A stretch of DNA of 64,000 bases from Halodesulfovibrio aestuarii. Lineage in GTDB: Bacteria; Desulfobacterota; Desulfovibrionia; Desulfovibrionales; Desulfovibrionaceae. The stretch lies in NCBI RefSeq assembly GCF_050571805.1, contig NZ_CP192219.1; one strand, written 5' to 3'. A program made the position numbers and the translations under genes. Shown here piece by piece: positions 8,805-17,624 of this stretch (its first letter is position 1; every line of letters begins with the position of its first letter). The notes beneath the pieces are model-generated. The model saw only the letters and a program-made list of their open reading frames with translations, searched no databases and had not been told where the DNA came from.

Positions 8805-9356
8805 CTACTCACCCCTCTTGATGTTTTCTTTCAAGATACCCAGCTGTGCTCTTAGGCTAGCGTCGAGTACCTTGTCGCCTACTTTCAGAACGACGCCGCC
8901 AAGAATGGATTCGTCGGTGCTAAAAGACAGGAACAGCTTCTGGCCAGCCTGTTTTTCCAATTGGGATTTTACTTTATCGCACTTGGCCTTAGGAAGTTTA
9001 ATTGCGGTAACAAGTTCACCGCGAACAATTCCCTGGTCGGCATCAAGCAGAACATTGTAAAAGGCTTGAATTTCCGGAATGGCAGTAAGACGATCTTTAT
9101 CCGCGAGCAAATTGCAGAAGTTGCGGAAAATAACGCTTACCTGTCCTTTATCCAGTAAGGCAGTGATAACTGCTTTTTTCTCATCAATAGAGATGATTGG
9201 ATTCCGGAATATTTTACCAAGCTCAGGTGTGCCCTTGATCACTCCAGCCAGTGCATCAAGCTCCTTGCCGAAGGCTTTGAGCTCTTCAGAGCCGGCCTTC
9301 TTGCCAAGAGAAAATAGCGCCCTGGCGTATCTTCTTGCTATGATGTTACCGGTCAA
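8805..9356 (-). CDS. atpH: ATP synthase F1 delta subunit
   Basis: The 183-residue delta subunit joins the b/b' peripheral stalk to the top of F1. The N-terminal six-helix domain begins IIARRYARALFSLGKKAG. The C-terminal part holds ILGGVVLKVGDKVLDASL, the conserved family segment. The ATG overlaps the atpF stop codon by four bases (ATGA), which points to translational coupling with the b subunit. Confidence 0.95.
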   Translation of the reverse strand: MTGNIIARRYARALFSLGKKAGSEELKAFGKELDALAGVIKGTPELGKIFRNPIISIDEKKAVITALLDKGQVSVIFRNFCNLLADKDRLTAIPEIQAFYNVLLDADQGIVRGELVTAIKLPKAKCDKVKSQLEKQAGQKLFLSFSTDESILGGVVLKVGDKVLDASLRAQLGILKENIKRGE

Positions 9357-9916
9357 CTGAGCACCACCTTAGTTAAGTATTTATCGATGAGTGTTTCGTG
9401 ACCTTTTTTGTCGAGCTTTTTAGCAATCATCTGCTCTGCAGCTTCGGCAACTAAATCGGCCATTTCTTCACGCATCTGCTCCATCGCCTGCTTTACTTCG
9501 TTTTCAGCTGCTTTGCCTGCTTGTTCCGTAATCTGGATAGCGGACTTCTCAGCGCGCTCAATGATAGCAGCTTTAGCTGCTTCACCCTGTTTACGGTATT
9601 CATCAAGAATGCTTTGGGCTTCTGCATCCATATTGGCAATGCGCTGTTCTACATCAGCTAGCTTGGCTTTTGCATCTGCTTTGCGGGTTTCAAGAGAAAT
9701 CAACTCTTCTTCAATGCCGCTTGCGCGACCATTAAAGAAGGCTTTTATCTTGCTTCCACCTGCGTACCAGATGACGCCGAGTACGACTGCGAGGGTAATT
9801 ACGCGGTATGCGAAGTTATCCCACGGTAAGCCATGTTCGCCGGTGTTTGCAAACGCTGCACCTGCCATAAGCAGTACCAGCGCAGATGCACCGACTATAG
9901 TTCTCAGCTTCTTCAA
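9353..9916 (-). CDS. atpF: ATP synthase Fo b subunit
   Basis: The 187-residue b subunit forms half of the peripheral stalk. It starts with a signal-peptide-like helix (about 6-23, ending GAAFA), then a membrane segment (FAYRVITLAVVLGVIWYAGG), then a long Ala/Glu-rich helix to the end. An N-terminal extension before the membrane helix is common in this bacterial group; whether it is cleaved is not known from the sequence. A GAGGG site precedes the ATG. It pairs with the b' gene just upstream. Confidence 0.93.
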   Translation of the reverse strand: MKKLRTIVGASALVLLMAGAAFANTGEHGLPWDNFAYRVITLAVVLGVIWYAGGSKIKAFFNGRASGIEEELISLETRKADAKAKLADVEQRIANMDAEAQSILDEYRKQGEAAKAAIIERAEKSAIQITEQAGKAAENEVKQAMEQMREEMADLVAEAAEQMIAKKLDKKGHETLIDKYLTKVVLS

Positions 9917-9944
9917 AGCGAACCCTCCTTCAACGCTTTCGCGG

Positions 9945-10361
9945 CTATCCGAGTACTTTGGCTATGGTTTTTTCTGCGAGGGCGCCCACTTGCCCTTTTA
10001 GACTATCCATTGCTTTTGCTACATCGGTAGCGACTTTCTCTCTGGATGCAGCGATAGATGCCTGGGCGTCTGCGGTTGCCTTGGCTACAATACCTGCTTC
10101 CTGAGCGAGAGCGGTCTCTTTCACTTTTTCGCGTTCAACAACAGCTGTTTTGCGCGCTTCAGCGAGAGCGTTCTCGTAGTTCTTGATCTTGGAGTCAGAG
10201 GCTTCGACGAACTGTTCGGCGTCGCCAAGCAACCCTAACACTTTGTCCTGGCGTTGCTTGATAATCTCCCGGATGGGGCGGATCAGGAGTGCGTTCAAGC
10301 CAACCAGCACGATGAGGAAGTTCACCAATTGGATAAGTAACGTAATATCCAAATCGATCAT
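9945..10361 (-). CDS. atpF': ATP synthase Fo b' subunit
   Basis: The 138-residue protein is the second, shorter b-type subunit. A single N-terminal membrane helix (LLIQLVNFLIVLVGLNALL, about 8-26) is followed by PIREIIKQRQDKV and a long charged helix. Having both b and b' genes, rather than one b gene, implies a heterodimeric stalk, as in cyanobacteria and many Deltaproteobacteria. It is the first gene of the F1 operon. The promoter and a Rex-like box lie in the 80 bases upstream. Confidence 0.92.
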   Translation of the reverse strand: MIDLDITLLIQLVNFLIVLVGLNALLIRPIREIIKQRQDKVLGLLGDAEQFVEASDSKIKNYENALAEARKTAVVEREKVKETALAQEAGIVAKATADAQASIAASREKVATDVAKAMDSLKGQVGALAEKTIAKVLG

Positions 10362-10380
10362 GCCTGCTCCCTTGGTGAGG

Positions 10381-10398
10381 TTGTGAATTTAAGCTCAA
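10381..10398. promoter_or_regulatory. Rex-like operator of the F1 operon
   Basis: TTGTGAA-TTTA-AGCTCAA matches 11 of the 14 fixed positions of the Rex consensus TTGTGAA-N4-TTCACAA. It begins 11 bases downstream of the predicted -10 box and ends before the b' start codon, a position where a bound repressor would block initiation. The rex gene is in this window at 40285-40929. Confidence 0.55.
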
Positions 10399-10409
10399 AG
10401 TCGTTTTCC

Positions 10410-10438
10410 GAATTAGCTGATTCACTATGTTGTGTCAA
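10410..10438 (-). promoter_or_regulatory. Promoter of the F1 ATP synthase operon
   Basis: On the minus strand TTGACA (10433-10438) and TAATTC (10410-10415) are separated by exactly 17 bases, upstream of the b' gene. The -35 box is perfect and the -10 is weak. The Fo operon has the same arrangement. Confidence 0.6.
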
Positions 10439-10662
10439 AACCTTTTTTAAAAAAAAGGGTTACTGTGTAAATAAACAGTCGCGCGGGAAAGCTTGATAAT
10501 CGTGCGTTAATGAGAAAAACAATCGTGCAGTAGCAGCGTTTAATCAGCGTAACTATATGAGTTTGATGAGTTACGCAGATGCGCATTATTGCACAAGGAG
10601 AAATGAAGAAATATATAAAGGTTATAAAAAGTTGCGAAAGAGTTTTTTTATAAAATGTAACC

Positions 10663-10700
10663 GTAAACAAAAAAACCGCCTTTCGGCGGTCTTTCGTTTA
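10663..10700 (-). terminator. Terminator after the bactofilin gene
   Basis: ACCGCC pairs with GGCGGT around a GAAA loop (10675-10690), with GTAAAC/GTTTAC as an outer extension, and is followed on the minus strand by seven T. It separates the mre-bactofilin group from the F1 operon. Confidence 0.85.
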
Positions 10701-10724
10701 CAACTTTTTAAGAAGAATAAGGGA

Positions 10725-11084
10725 TTACGCAGCGGGCTCAGAAATGATAGTTTCTGAAGCACCGTTCATGGAGATTTGACCTTCCACTTTTGCACCTTCT
10801 TCCATAATAAGAGCAGGGGTGTGAAGGGTGCCTACGAGGTTAGCTGTTTTGTGCAGCACGACACGGTCTGTGGCGTAGACGTCCCCTGTGATGTTTCCAG
10901 AAAGAATCATCTGGCTTACACGGATCTGGCCTTTCATTTTGGCATCTTTACCTACAACCAGAGTGCCCTCTGAGAACACTTCGCCGGTAAAGTTACCGTC
11001 GATGCGTACTGAACCCTGAAAGTTTAGTTTGCCTTCGTAAATGGTTCCAGACCCTAAAAAGGCGTTGATTTCGTCTTTAGCCAT
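10725..11084 (-). CDS. Bactofilin family protein
   Basis: A 119-residue bactofilin, a bacterial cytoskeletal protein that polymerises without nucleotides and often places cell wall enzymes. The core is a right-handed beta helix visible as repeated short Gly-containing turns (SVRIDGNFTGEVFSEG, VVGKDAKMKGQIRVSQ, LSGNITGDVYATDRV), flanked by short unstructured ends. It follows rodA by 53 bases, with a clear GGAGT site before the ATG, so it is likely expressed with the cell-shape genes. The exact role cannot be read from the sequence. Confidence 0.9.
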   Translation of the reverse strand: MAKDEINAFLGSGTIYEGKLNFQGSVRIDGNFTGEVFSEGTLVVGKDAKMKGQIRVSQMILSGNITGDVYATDRVVLHKTANLVGTLHTPALIMEEGAKVEGQISMNGASETIISEPAA

Positions 11085-11137
11085 TGGAGACTCCTTTTCT
11101 ACTCACGCACGTTGCGTATCAAAAATCATATAACAGG

Positions 11138-12253
11138 TTAATCTGTTTTGAAAACAAATCGTCGCATCGAGACATTCAATACAAGGCCGATAAGGCACAG
11201 GTTTACCACTGTAGCACTACCGCCGTAGCTGATAAAAGGTAGTGGAATACCAACTACCGGCATAAGCCCCATTACCATTCCCATGTTGATAAGGAACTGC
11301 CAGAAGAAGTAAAAGAAAACGCCGGCGGATAAAAAAGAACCGAAACGGTCTTTTGCATCTCTGCTGGTGGTAAAGATAGCCAGTAAAAAGAGGCAGAATA
11401 GAGACAGCAGTAAAAGACAGCCAATAAATCCCCATTCTTCCCCGAATACAGCAATAGCAAAATCCGTATGCTTTTCCGGTAAAAAACGCAACTGCGACTG
11501 AGTGCCGCCAAGGAAGCCTTTCCCAGTAATTTGGCCGGAACCAATAGCAATTTGGGACTGGATAATTTGGTAGCCCGCTCCCAGAGGATCATCTCCCGGA
11601 TTCAAAAATGTGAGCACGCGTTGGCGCTGGTAGTCCAGCATACAGAGCCAGCCTACAGGAACAAGCGACGGGATTAGAATCGCGCATGTTTTAAAAACAC
11701 GGCGTGTCAGGCCTCGGTATAGAATGATTCCACCAACATTTAAAAGCATGTTCAGTGTTGTACCAAGATCCGGCTGTATTAAAATGAGGGCAGCCGGAAT
11801 GGAGCAGATCCCTAGCATAATGAAGAGTTCTTTCCAGTCCAGAGGATGTGAAGAACGGGCAAGAAGCCGTGCTGTGATGACAATGGTGGAAATTTTCGCC
11901 AGTTCACTCGGTTGAAAGTTAAAAAAACCTAAATCAAGCCAGCGGCGTGCACCATAGATGGTTTTACCTGCGATGGGTACCAGAATGAGTGTGATGATGG
12001 TTATGATGAAAATAGGCCATGCCAGGCTCTTTAAATGACGATAATCGATGAGTATGGATAAGATAAGGATACCGAAGCCTATGATGCCCCATACAAGTTG
12101 CTTCTGGTAATACGCTGTAACAGCCATACCTTCCTGAGACATAAACGCACTTGCGGAGTAAAGGTTCAAGACTCCAATGCCGAATAAGAGAATTGTTATA
12201 AGAAGCAATCCCCAGTTCATGTGTGTAAGCAGGCGTCTGTCAAATGCAATCAT
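11138..12253 (-). CDS. rodA: Peptidoglycan glycosyltransferase RodA
   Basis: The 371-residue SEDS-family polymerase makes glycan strands for cell elongation. About ten membrane helices are visible, with the conserved FQPSELAKI segment (near 115-123), PDLGTTLNMLLNVGG and the C-terminal GIPLPFISYGGSA motif (near 335-347). It overlaps the upstream mrdA gene by four bases, the usual pairing of the SEDS polymerase with its class B penicillin-binding protein. Confidence 0.96.
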   Translation of the reverse strand: MIAFDRRLLTHMNWGLLLITILLFGIGVLNLYSASAFMSQEGMAVTAYYQKQLVWGIIGFGILILSILIDYRHLKSLAWPIFIITIITLILVPIAGKTIYGARRWLDLGFFNFQPSELAKISTIVITARLLARSSHPLDWKELFIMLGICSIPAALILIQPDLGTTLNMLLNVGGIILYRGLTRRVFKTCAILIPSLVPVGWLCMLDYQRQRVLTFLNPGDDPLGAGYQIIQSQIAIGSGQITGKGFLGGTQSQLRFLPEKHTDFAIAVFGEEWGFIGCLLLLSLFCLFLLAIFTTSRDAKDRFGSFLSAGVFFYFFWQFLINMGMVMGLMPVVGIPLPFISYGGSATVVNLCLIGLVLNVSMRRFVFKTD

Positions 12254-14046
12254 TTGTCATTCTCATAAATGTAATTCAAGATATTGCGCATAATCGGACC
12301 GGCAGTAGAAGAACCACCGCCTCCGTGTTCAACCATGGTAACAACAACGTATTTTTTCCCATTGAACTTTGACCATGCTGCCATCCATGCATGGTCTCGC
12401 TGCCAATACTCAAGATCTTTGTTTTTCAGGCGGTTGTCATTGGCATCAAGTTTAAGCTTTGTAACCTGAGCCGTCCCTGTTTTGCCGCCAACAATTGCAC
12501 GCTTCGTACGCAGAATGCGTGCTGTTCCGTGTTTGGCTTCTACCGTTTTCTGCATTGCTTTAACAATGAATTCTCGTTGATCTTTAGATAGAGGTGATAT
12601 CCCTCGGACTGTTTTGGGAGTACCTTTGAAGAGGTTCGGCTTAAGCAGTTCCCCTTTTTCATTAAGCAGTGAAGATATAAAGACGGCAATCTGGACAGGG
12701 GTAACTAACGTAAATCCTTGACCAATAGATGTGATAACCGTTTCGCCGCCTTGCCACGGCTGATTGAAACGCTTGCGTTTCCACGCTTTGGACGGGACAA
12801 GACCGGAGCGTTCGTGCGGCAGGTCAATGCCGGTTTGTGAACCAAATCCGTTTTTACGGGCGAAGGCCTCGATCTTATCAATGCCGATGCGCTGACCCAT
12901 TTCATAAAAATATACATCGCATGAGTGTATCAGTGCTTCGGTTAAATTTTCCTGGCCATGTCCCCATTTTTTCCAACAACGGAATGTATGGTTGCCCAGC
13001 TTGTATTTGCCGTTGCAGTTGATAGTTTCATTAGGGTCAATGCCTTCCTGCAGGTACAGGCCTGCCATGAGCAGCTTCCAGATGGATGCAGGAGGGTAAA
13101 CGGATTGGATAACCCGGTTTTGAAGTGGGAATTGAGGGTTGTCACGCAGCTCTCCCCATTCTTTGTGACTCAGGCCGCGTGTGAATGCGTTGGGGTCATA
13201 ACTTGGTGCGGTGACAAGCGCATACAATTCTCCAGTATCCGGGTTCATTACCACGATACAACCAGCCTGATCTTTTAATTCGTTAGCCGCCATGCGTTGC
13301 AGGCCAAGGTCAATAGACAGGGTAACGGATGAACCGGCTGACGGCTCTTCCAGTGTTTGCGAGTTGTATTCGCGACCGGATATGTCAACTTCCATTTGCC
13401 GCAAGCCCTTAGTGCCTCTCAGCGTATTTTCCTCGATGAGCTCAAGGCCTTGTTTGCCTATGGTATCACCAAGGTCCAACGCTTTATTTGCTTCCAGTTC
13501 TTTTTCGTTAGCTTCAGAAACATAGCCAAGGATATGCGCAAAGAGTTCACCTTCGGGGTAATACCGCTGAGGTCGAGTCATGACCTCCAGGCCTGGCCAG
13601 TCTAAGGAGTTTGCTTCTATGGTGGCTAGCTGGGAAAAATTAATGGTAGGAACAAGCAAAAGGGGTTCAAACGCTTTGGTGCGCCAGCGACCTTTCTTAT
13701 ACCGTTTTTCAATATTTTCCAGAGGGACGCCTGTCCACAGGCTAATCTGCTTCAATGTTGTGTCGATGTCTTTTACGTCTTCACGAACAATGCCAAGACC
13801 ATACGCTGGGCGGTTTTCTGCAAGTAATTCGCCGCCGCGGGCACGCAACAAACCTCGAGGGGCATAAATTTGTGCCTGTCGAATCCGGTTGTCACGGGAC
13901 TTTTTTGCAAAGTCTTCGCCATGGTGAATTTGAAGATACCAGAATCTAAGCAGAAATATGAGAAAAAGCAGAAGCACAAGCCCCTGCAACAACCATAATC
14001 CTGTTTTGGGAGGTTGGTAGCCTTCTGGATCAAGTTGCATTGACAT
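12250..14046 (-). CDS. mrdA: Penicillin-binding protein 2
   Basis: This 598-residue transpeptidase crosslinks peptidoglycan made by RodA. It has one N-terminal membrane helix (about 18-37), a pedestal domain, and a transpeptidase domain with the catalytic SIWK (SxxK), HSCD (the SxN site, SCD as in other PBP2 proteins) and GGKTGTAQV (KTG). The start overlaps the end of mreD by 17 bases, and the end overlaps rodA by four. The two starting codons MSM allow a start two residues later. Confidence 0.96.
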   Translation of the reverse strand: MSMQLDPEGYQPPKTGLWLLQGLVLLLFLIFLLRFWYLQIHHGEDFAKKSRDNRIRQAQIYAPRGLLRARGGELLAENRPAYGLGIVREDVKDIDTTLKQISLWTGVPLENIEKRYKKGRWRTKAFEPLLLVPTINFSQLATIEANSLDWPGLEVMTRPQRYYPEGELFAHILGYVSEANEKELEANKALDLGDTIGKQGLELIEENTLRGTKGLRQMEVDISGREYNSQTLEEPSAGSSVTLSIDLGLQRMAANELKDQAGCIVVMNPDTGELYALVTAPSYDPNAFTRGLSHKEWGELRDNPQFPLQNRVIQSVYPPASIWKLLMAGLYLQEGIDPNETINCNGKYKLGNHTFRCWKKWGHGQENLTEALIHSCDVYFYEMGQRIGIDKIEAFARKNGFGSQTGIDLPHERSGLVPSKAWKRKRFNQPWQGGETVITSIGQGFTLVTPVQIAVFISSLLNEKGELLKPNLFKGTPKTVRGISPLSKDQREFIVKAMQKTVEAKHGTARILRTKRAIVGGKTGTAQVTKLKLDANDNRLKNKDLEYWQRDHAWMAAWSKFNGKKYVVVTMVEHGGGGSSTAGPIMRNILNYIYENDK

Positions 14047-14518
14047 TACGCAGGAATCCTTGCCGTAGTGAGTACAGGAAAAGCCATACTAGAGGAATAA
14101 TGCCGGCCAGCAGACAGCTGTCGGCGACTAAGAGTTGAAAATTAACTTGGAATGATTGTAAGTTTGCCATCAGCAAGGTAAGCCCGACATTCCAGACTCC
14201 GAGTGCACATGATACCAGTACAATGAAGAAGAAGTTGTTCGCATCGAACATCCATCGACCATAGTACATAAGCAGCAGTGCGGAGCAATACCAGAGTGTA
14301 GAAGAGCCAAAGGCAATGGCACCGGTACCTTCTTGAATGAGGGCGAACATCGTCACGAGCCAGAAGGTTTGGCGGGGATTTTCTTCCTGCATAGAGCAGA
14401 TAACCGCAGGCATGAAAAAATCCACACCTGCGATTGTAAACTGCATCCAGATAGCTGCGACTGTATAGCCGAGCCACCAGAAGATATTTTTAAAGAGGGG
14501 GTGCCTACTTTTTCGCAT
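14030..14518 (-). CDS. mreD: Rod shape-determining protein MreD
   Basis: A 162-residue inner membrane protein with about five helices (for example WLGYTVAAIWMQFTIAGVDF and NFFFIVLVSCALGVWNVGL). MreD sequences are poorly conserved, and the call depends on size, membrane pattern and position between mreC and mrdA. It links MreB filaments to the periplasmic synthesis machinery. It starts 26 bases after mreC. Confidence 0.9.
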   Translation of the reverse strand: MRKSRHPLFKNIFWWLGYTVAAIWMQFTIAGVDFFMPAVICSMQEENPRQTFWLVTMFALIQEGTGAIAFGSSTLWYCSALLLMYYGRWMFDANNFFFIVLVSCALGVWNVGLTLLMANLQSFQVNFQLLVADSCLLAGIIPLVWLFLYSLRQGFLRNVNAT

Positions 14519-14544
14519 AACCTTTTCCGCGTATGAAACTCGCG

Positions 14545-15444
14545 CTAGTGAGTGGCATTCTGTTCAACTTTTTTTGAAGAGTTTTTTTCTTCAGATAAAG
14601 ACGTTGCTTCGCTCTCTGCAGTTACAGGGGGCGCCTGTAGCAAAATGATTTCTTCAAGGTTGCTCAAACCGGCAAGCGGTTTAGCCTTTACCGTTTTAAA
14701 AAGCGAAATATCTGAATGCGTAATGGATACGATTTTAGCAATAGGCAAACCCTTAGGGTATGCACCTGCAAGACCGGACGTTACAAGTAGTTCCCCTTCT
14801 TCAAGCTCAGCGTTGATAGGAACATATTTAAGTTGCAGTTCGTCGCGGGATCCAGAGCCCACAAGCAGGCCTCTAGTTCTGTTGTGACTGCTGATAACAG
14901 CAATGCGGCTGTTAAGGTCAGTAAGCAGCAGAGCAGAGGATGTAGTAGGGCCAGCTTTAACAATACGGCCTACAACACCTTCATGAGTGACGACAGGTGT
15001 GTTTTTTTCTGCGCCATTCATGTAGCCTTTATCAAGGATTATAGAGTCCAGTTCTGCCTGAACTCCGATTCGGTACGAAAGCACACGAGCAGCCACTCTG
15101 TCCCACATAGGAGGTGGAGAGAGGTGCATAAGTGCTCTAAGTCGTTTTAACTCGGCAACATTTTCTCTGGCGTCAGCAAGCTCAAAACTCAGGTTTTTTA
15201 CTTGCGTCAACAGTCGGGCGTTTTCTTGCTGTACATCTTGCAGGTAGATATATTCATTCCACAGGTCTGTAGCATTGTGTACAACCCATTTCCCGGGCTT
15301 TAACACAGCACCGGTGAACTCTAACCCTGTATTGGCAGCAAATCGATCTACTGCACCGGAACGCATGTTCCATGAGAGTAACAGCAGGTACAGAAGAAGA
15401 GCGGCGAACAGAAAAATGAGGATGCGTTTCAGTGAAGAGTTAAT
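14545..15444 (-). CDS. mreC: Rod shape-determining protein MreC, non-AUG start
   Basis: MreC is a periplasmic scaffold of the elongation complex. The first ATG in frame (15364-15366) would give 273 residues without a membrane anchor. Reading further upstream in the same frame gives RILIFLFAALLLYLLLLSW, a clear membrane helix, with no ATG, GTG or TTG before the stop. AAGGAGG lies nine bases before an in-frame ATT at 15442-15444, which I take as the start (299 residues); a CTG four codons later is the alternative. The start overlaps the mreB stop. A coiled coil (about 70-110 in the long form) and beta domains with VVGRIVKAGPTTSS and GDELQLKYVP-like segments follow. Confidence 0.8.
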   Translation of the reverse strand: MNSSLKRILIFLFAALLLYLLLLSWNMRSGAVDRFAANTGLEFTGAVLKPGKWVVHNATDLWNEYIYLQDVQQENARLLTQVKNLSFELADARENVAELKRLRALMHLSPPPMWDRVAARVLSYRIGVQAELDSIILDKGYMNGAEKNTPVVTHEGVVGRIVKAGPTTSSALLLTDLNSRIAVISSHNRTRGLLVGSGSRDELQLKYVPINAELEEGELLVTSGLAGAYPKGLPIAKIVSITHSDISLFKTVKAKPLAGLSNLEEIILLQAPPVTAESEATSLSEEKNSSKKVEQNATH

Positions 15445-16480
15445 CGACCGTTACCTCCTTCAAAATGTCCAAGTTATCAAGAGCCTTGCCTGTGCCCATT
15501 ACAACTGTGGAGAGCGGGTCATCCACTACGGTAATAGGCAGGGAAGTTTCTTCGCGAAGAAGCTGGTCAAGGCCTTTAAGCAGCGCACCGCCGCCAGTAA
15601 GAACAATGCCGCGGTCTACGATGTCAGCTGCAAGTTCCGGAGGAGTCTGTTCCAGTGCAATGCGCACAGCCTGTACAATGGAATCAACCTGTTCTGCAAT
15701 AGCCTTACGGATTTCTTCAGAAGTAATAGTTATGTGTTGCGGGATACCTGTTACAAGGTCGCGACCTTTTACTTCCAGAGTTTCTTCCGCCGGCATCGCG
15801 TATGCAGAAGCAATTTTAATTTTGATGTCTTCTGCAGTCGCTTCACCAATGAGCATGCTGTATTTGCGTTTAACGTGTGTCATAATGGCTTCGTCCATTT
15901 TGTCACCGCCAACGCGTACAGATTTGGAATAAACAACACCGGAAAGGGAGATTACTGCAACTTCCGTGGTGCCGCCACCGATGTCTACTACCATGTTGGA
16001 GGTAGGCTCCTGAATCGGGAGATTAGCTCCAATTGCAGCTGCCATTGGTTCCTCAATAAGGTATACTTCACGGGCACCGGCACTTTGTGCAGATTCTTTA
16101 ACTGCGCGTTTTTCAACCTGAGTAATACCGGTCGGTACGCAGATAATAATTCTCGGGCGTACAAGGCGACGAGAATTGTGGACTTTGGTGATGAAATGAC
16201 GGAGCATAGCTTCCGTAATTTCAAAATCTGCGATAACGCCGTCTTTCATAGGACGAATCGCTTGAATGTTACCCGGGGTACGTCCAAGCATGCGCTTGGC
16301 ATCCTGCCCGACAGCAAGTACAACGCTGCCGCCGCGGTTGTCTTTTTTAACAGCAACTACGGAAGGCTCGCGCAGTACAATGCCTTGCCCTTTTACGTAA
16401 ACGCAGGTGTTTGCGGTACCAAGGTCAATAGCAAGGTCGTTGGAAAACATTCCAAGAAGAAAATTTAATGCGTTGGCCAT
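15440..16480 (-). CDS. mreB: Rod shape-determining protein MreB
   Basis: This 346-residue actin-like ATPase organises lateral wall synthesis. The start at 16480 gives MANALNFLLG, preceded by GCGAGAG; further in-frame sequence upstream has no relation to MreB. NDLAIDLGTANTCVYV is the phosphate-1 loop, VVDIGGGTTEVAVISL the phosphate-2 loop, and IVLTGGGALLKGL the adenosine motif. MreB is the first gene of the leftward mreB-mreC-mreD-mrdA-rodA group, and the gene to its right runs away from it. Confidence 0.97.
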   Translation of the reverse strand: MANALNFLLGMFSNDLAIDLGTANTCVYVKGQGIVLREPSVVAVKKDNRGGSVVLAVGQDAKRMLGRTPGNIQAIRPMKDGVIADFEITEAMLRHFITKVHNSRRLVRPRIIICVPTGITQVEKRAVKESAQSAGAREVYLIEEPMAAAIGANLPIQEPTSNMVVDIGGGTTEVAVISLSGVVYSKSVRVGGDKMDEAIMTHVKRKYSMLIGEATAEDIKIKIASAYAMPAEETLEVKGRDLVTGIPQHITITSEEIRKAIAEQVDSIVQAVRIALEQTPPELAADIVDRGIVLTGGGALLKGLDQLLREETSLPITVVDDPLSTVVMGTGKALDNLDILKEVTVD

Positions 16481-16532
16481 ATGCTCTCGCTTGCTTTGGT
16501 CAATCAGATGTGTCTTGTTACATCGTAACCTG

Positions 16533-16561
16533 TTGAAAACTTGTAAATTAGAGAATAATTC
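16533..16561 (+). promoter_or_regulatory. Possible promoter of the radical SAM gene
   Basis: TTGAAA and TAATTC are separated by 17 bases, with the -10 only six bases before the ATG at 16568. If real, the transcript would have almost no leader, and indeed no ribosome binding site is visible there. Confidence 0.35.
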
Positions 16562-16567
16562 AGAAAT

Positions 16568-17590
16568 ATGAATAGATATCTCCAATTGGCAACTTACTTT
16601 CGCTACCGTTTTGGTGAACGTGTACAAAAAATCCCTCTGGATGCCGGGGCGACTTGTCCTAATCGAGACGGTACTCTTTCCCGTTCCGGTTGCATCTTCT
16701 GCAATCCTTCTGGTTCGGGGTCTGGAATGGGTCTCCAGGGGATGAATTTGAATGATCAGTGGGATTCCTGGTATAATAAATATACACGCTCCCAAAACGC
16801 GAAATTGTTTATAGCCTATTTGCAGTCTTTTTCCAATACTTATGGGCCTGCTGAAAAACTCTCTAAAAATCTTACTTCTATCGCATCCTTACAGGGTGTT
16901 ATGGGCGTGTCTATCGGCACTCGTCCTGATTGTGTTGATGAAGAAAAATTGGATATCATCGCAAAGCAGGATTTAGATGAAATATGGCTTGAACTGGGGC
17001 TTCAGTCCGCACATGATCGTACATTGTCACTCATAAATCGCGGGCATACCTACGAAGATTTTGTTCACGCTGTCACTCTTGCAGCAGAACGGGGTATTAA
17101 GGTCTGTGCGCATTTAATTGCAGGGTTACCGGACGAAACAACAGAAGATTTTTTGCGTACAGTGGAGATGGTGAGTGCGCTTCCTGTACGTGGTATAAAA
17201 TTTCATAGCTTGTACGTGGCAGATAATACAGTGCTGGCAAAAATGTGGCGGAGTGGTGAATATTTTCCAATGACCGAGGAAGAATTTATCGATGCCATAG
17301 TTCGTGCTGTACCTAAAGTTCCCAGCACCGTTGTTATCCAGAGGCTTACAGGTGACGCTTGGGTAGGAGAGTTGCTTGCTCCGCACTGGGGAATTTCTAA
17401 GCGTGCGTTGGTGGATAAAATTATGGCTGAACTCGTAGAACAAGATGTGTGGCAAGGGAAAGAAGTAGACGCTCCGCAACATGTTCCGTTGTGGTTCACG
17501 ATTAGAGAGAATTTGCCGAGGCGTCTGCGTGAGCAATGGGACATCGAGTATGATGCTGTTGCTGAAAAGATGGGCTTTTTGGAGCGATAA
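16568..17590 (+). CDS. TIGR01212-type radical SAM protein (YhcC-like)
   Basis: A 340-residue radical SAM protein. CPNRDGT followed by GCIFC supplies the three cysteines for the [4Fe-4S] cluster near residues 30-45, in the spacing typical of the TIGR01212 / YhcC group. MGVSIGTRPDCVDEEKL and LELGLQSAHDRTLSLINRG are further family segments. The substrate of the group is not established, so I assign none. The gene is divergent from mreB with an 87-base gap and is followed 34 bases later by an alkyl-DNA repair gene. Confidence 0.88.
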   Translation: MNRYLQLATYFRYRFGERVQKIPLDAGATCPNRDGTLSRSGCIFCNPSGSGSGMGLQGMNLNDQWDSWYNKYTRSQNAKLFIAYLQSFSNTYGPAEKLSKNLTSIASLQGVMGVSIGTRPDCVDEEKLDIIAKQDLDEIWLELGLQSAHDRTLSLINRGHTYEDFVHAVTLAAERGIKVCAHLIAGLPDETTEDFLRTVEMVSALPVRGIKFHSLYVADNTVLAKMWRSGEYFPMTEEEFIDAIVRAVPKVPSTVVIQRLTGDAWVGELLAPHWGISKRALVDKIMAELVEQDVWQGKEVDAPQHVPLWFTIRENLPRRLREQWDIEYDAVAEKMGFLER

Positions 17591-17624
17591 CCTTTTGCAG
17601 CAATACGTACATTGTAGCGCGTGA

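Noticed and set aside
15275..16468. 397-codon open frame opposite mreB and mreC
   Set aside because: Shadow of the mre genes; its composition (Cys, Phe, Arg rich) is not protein-like.
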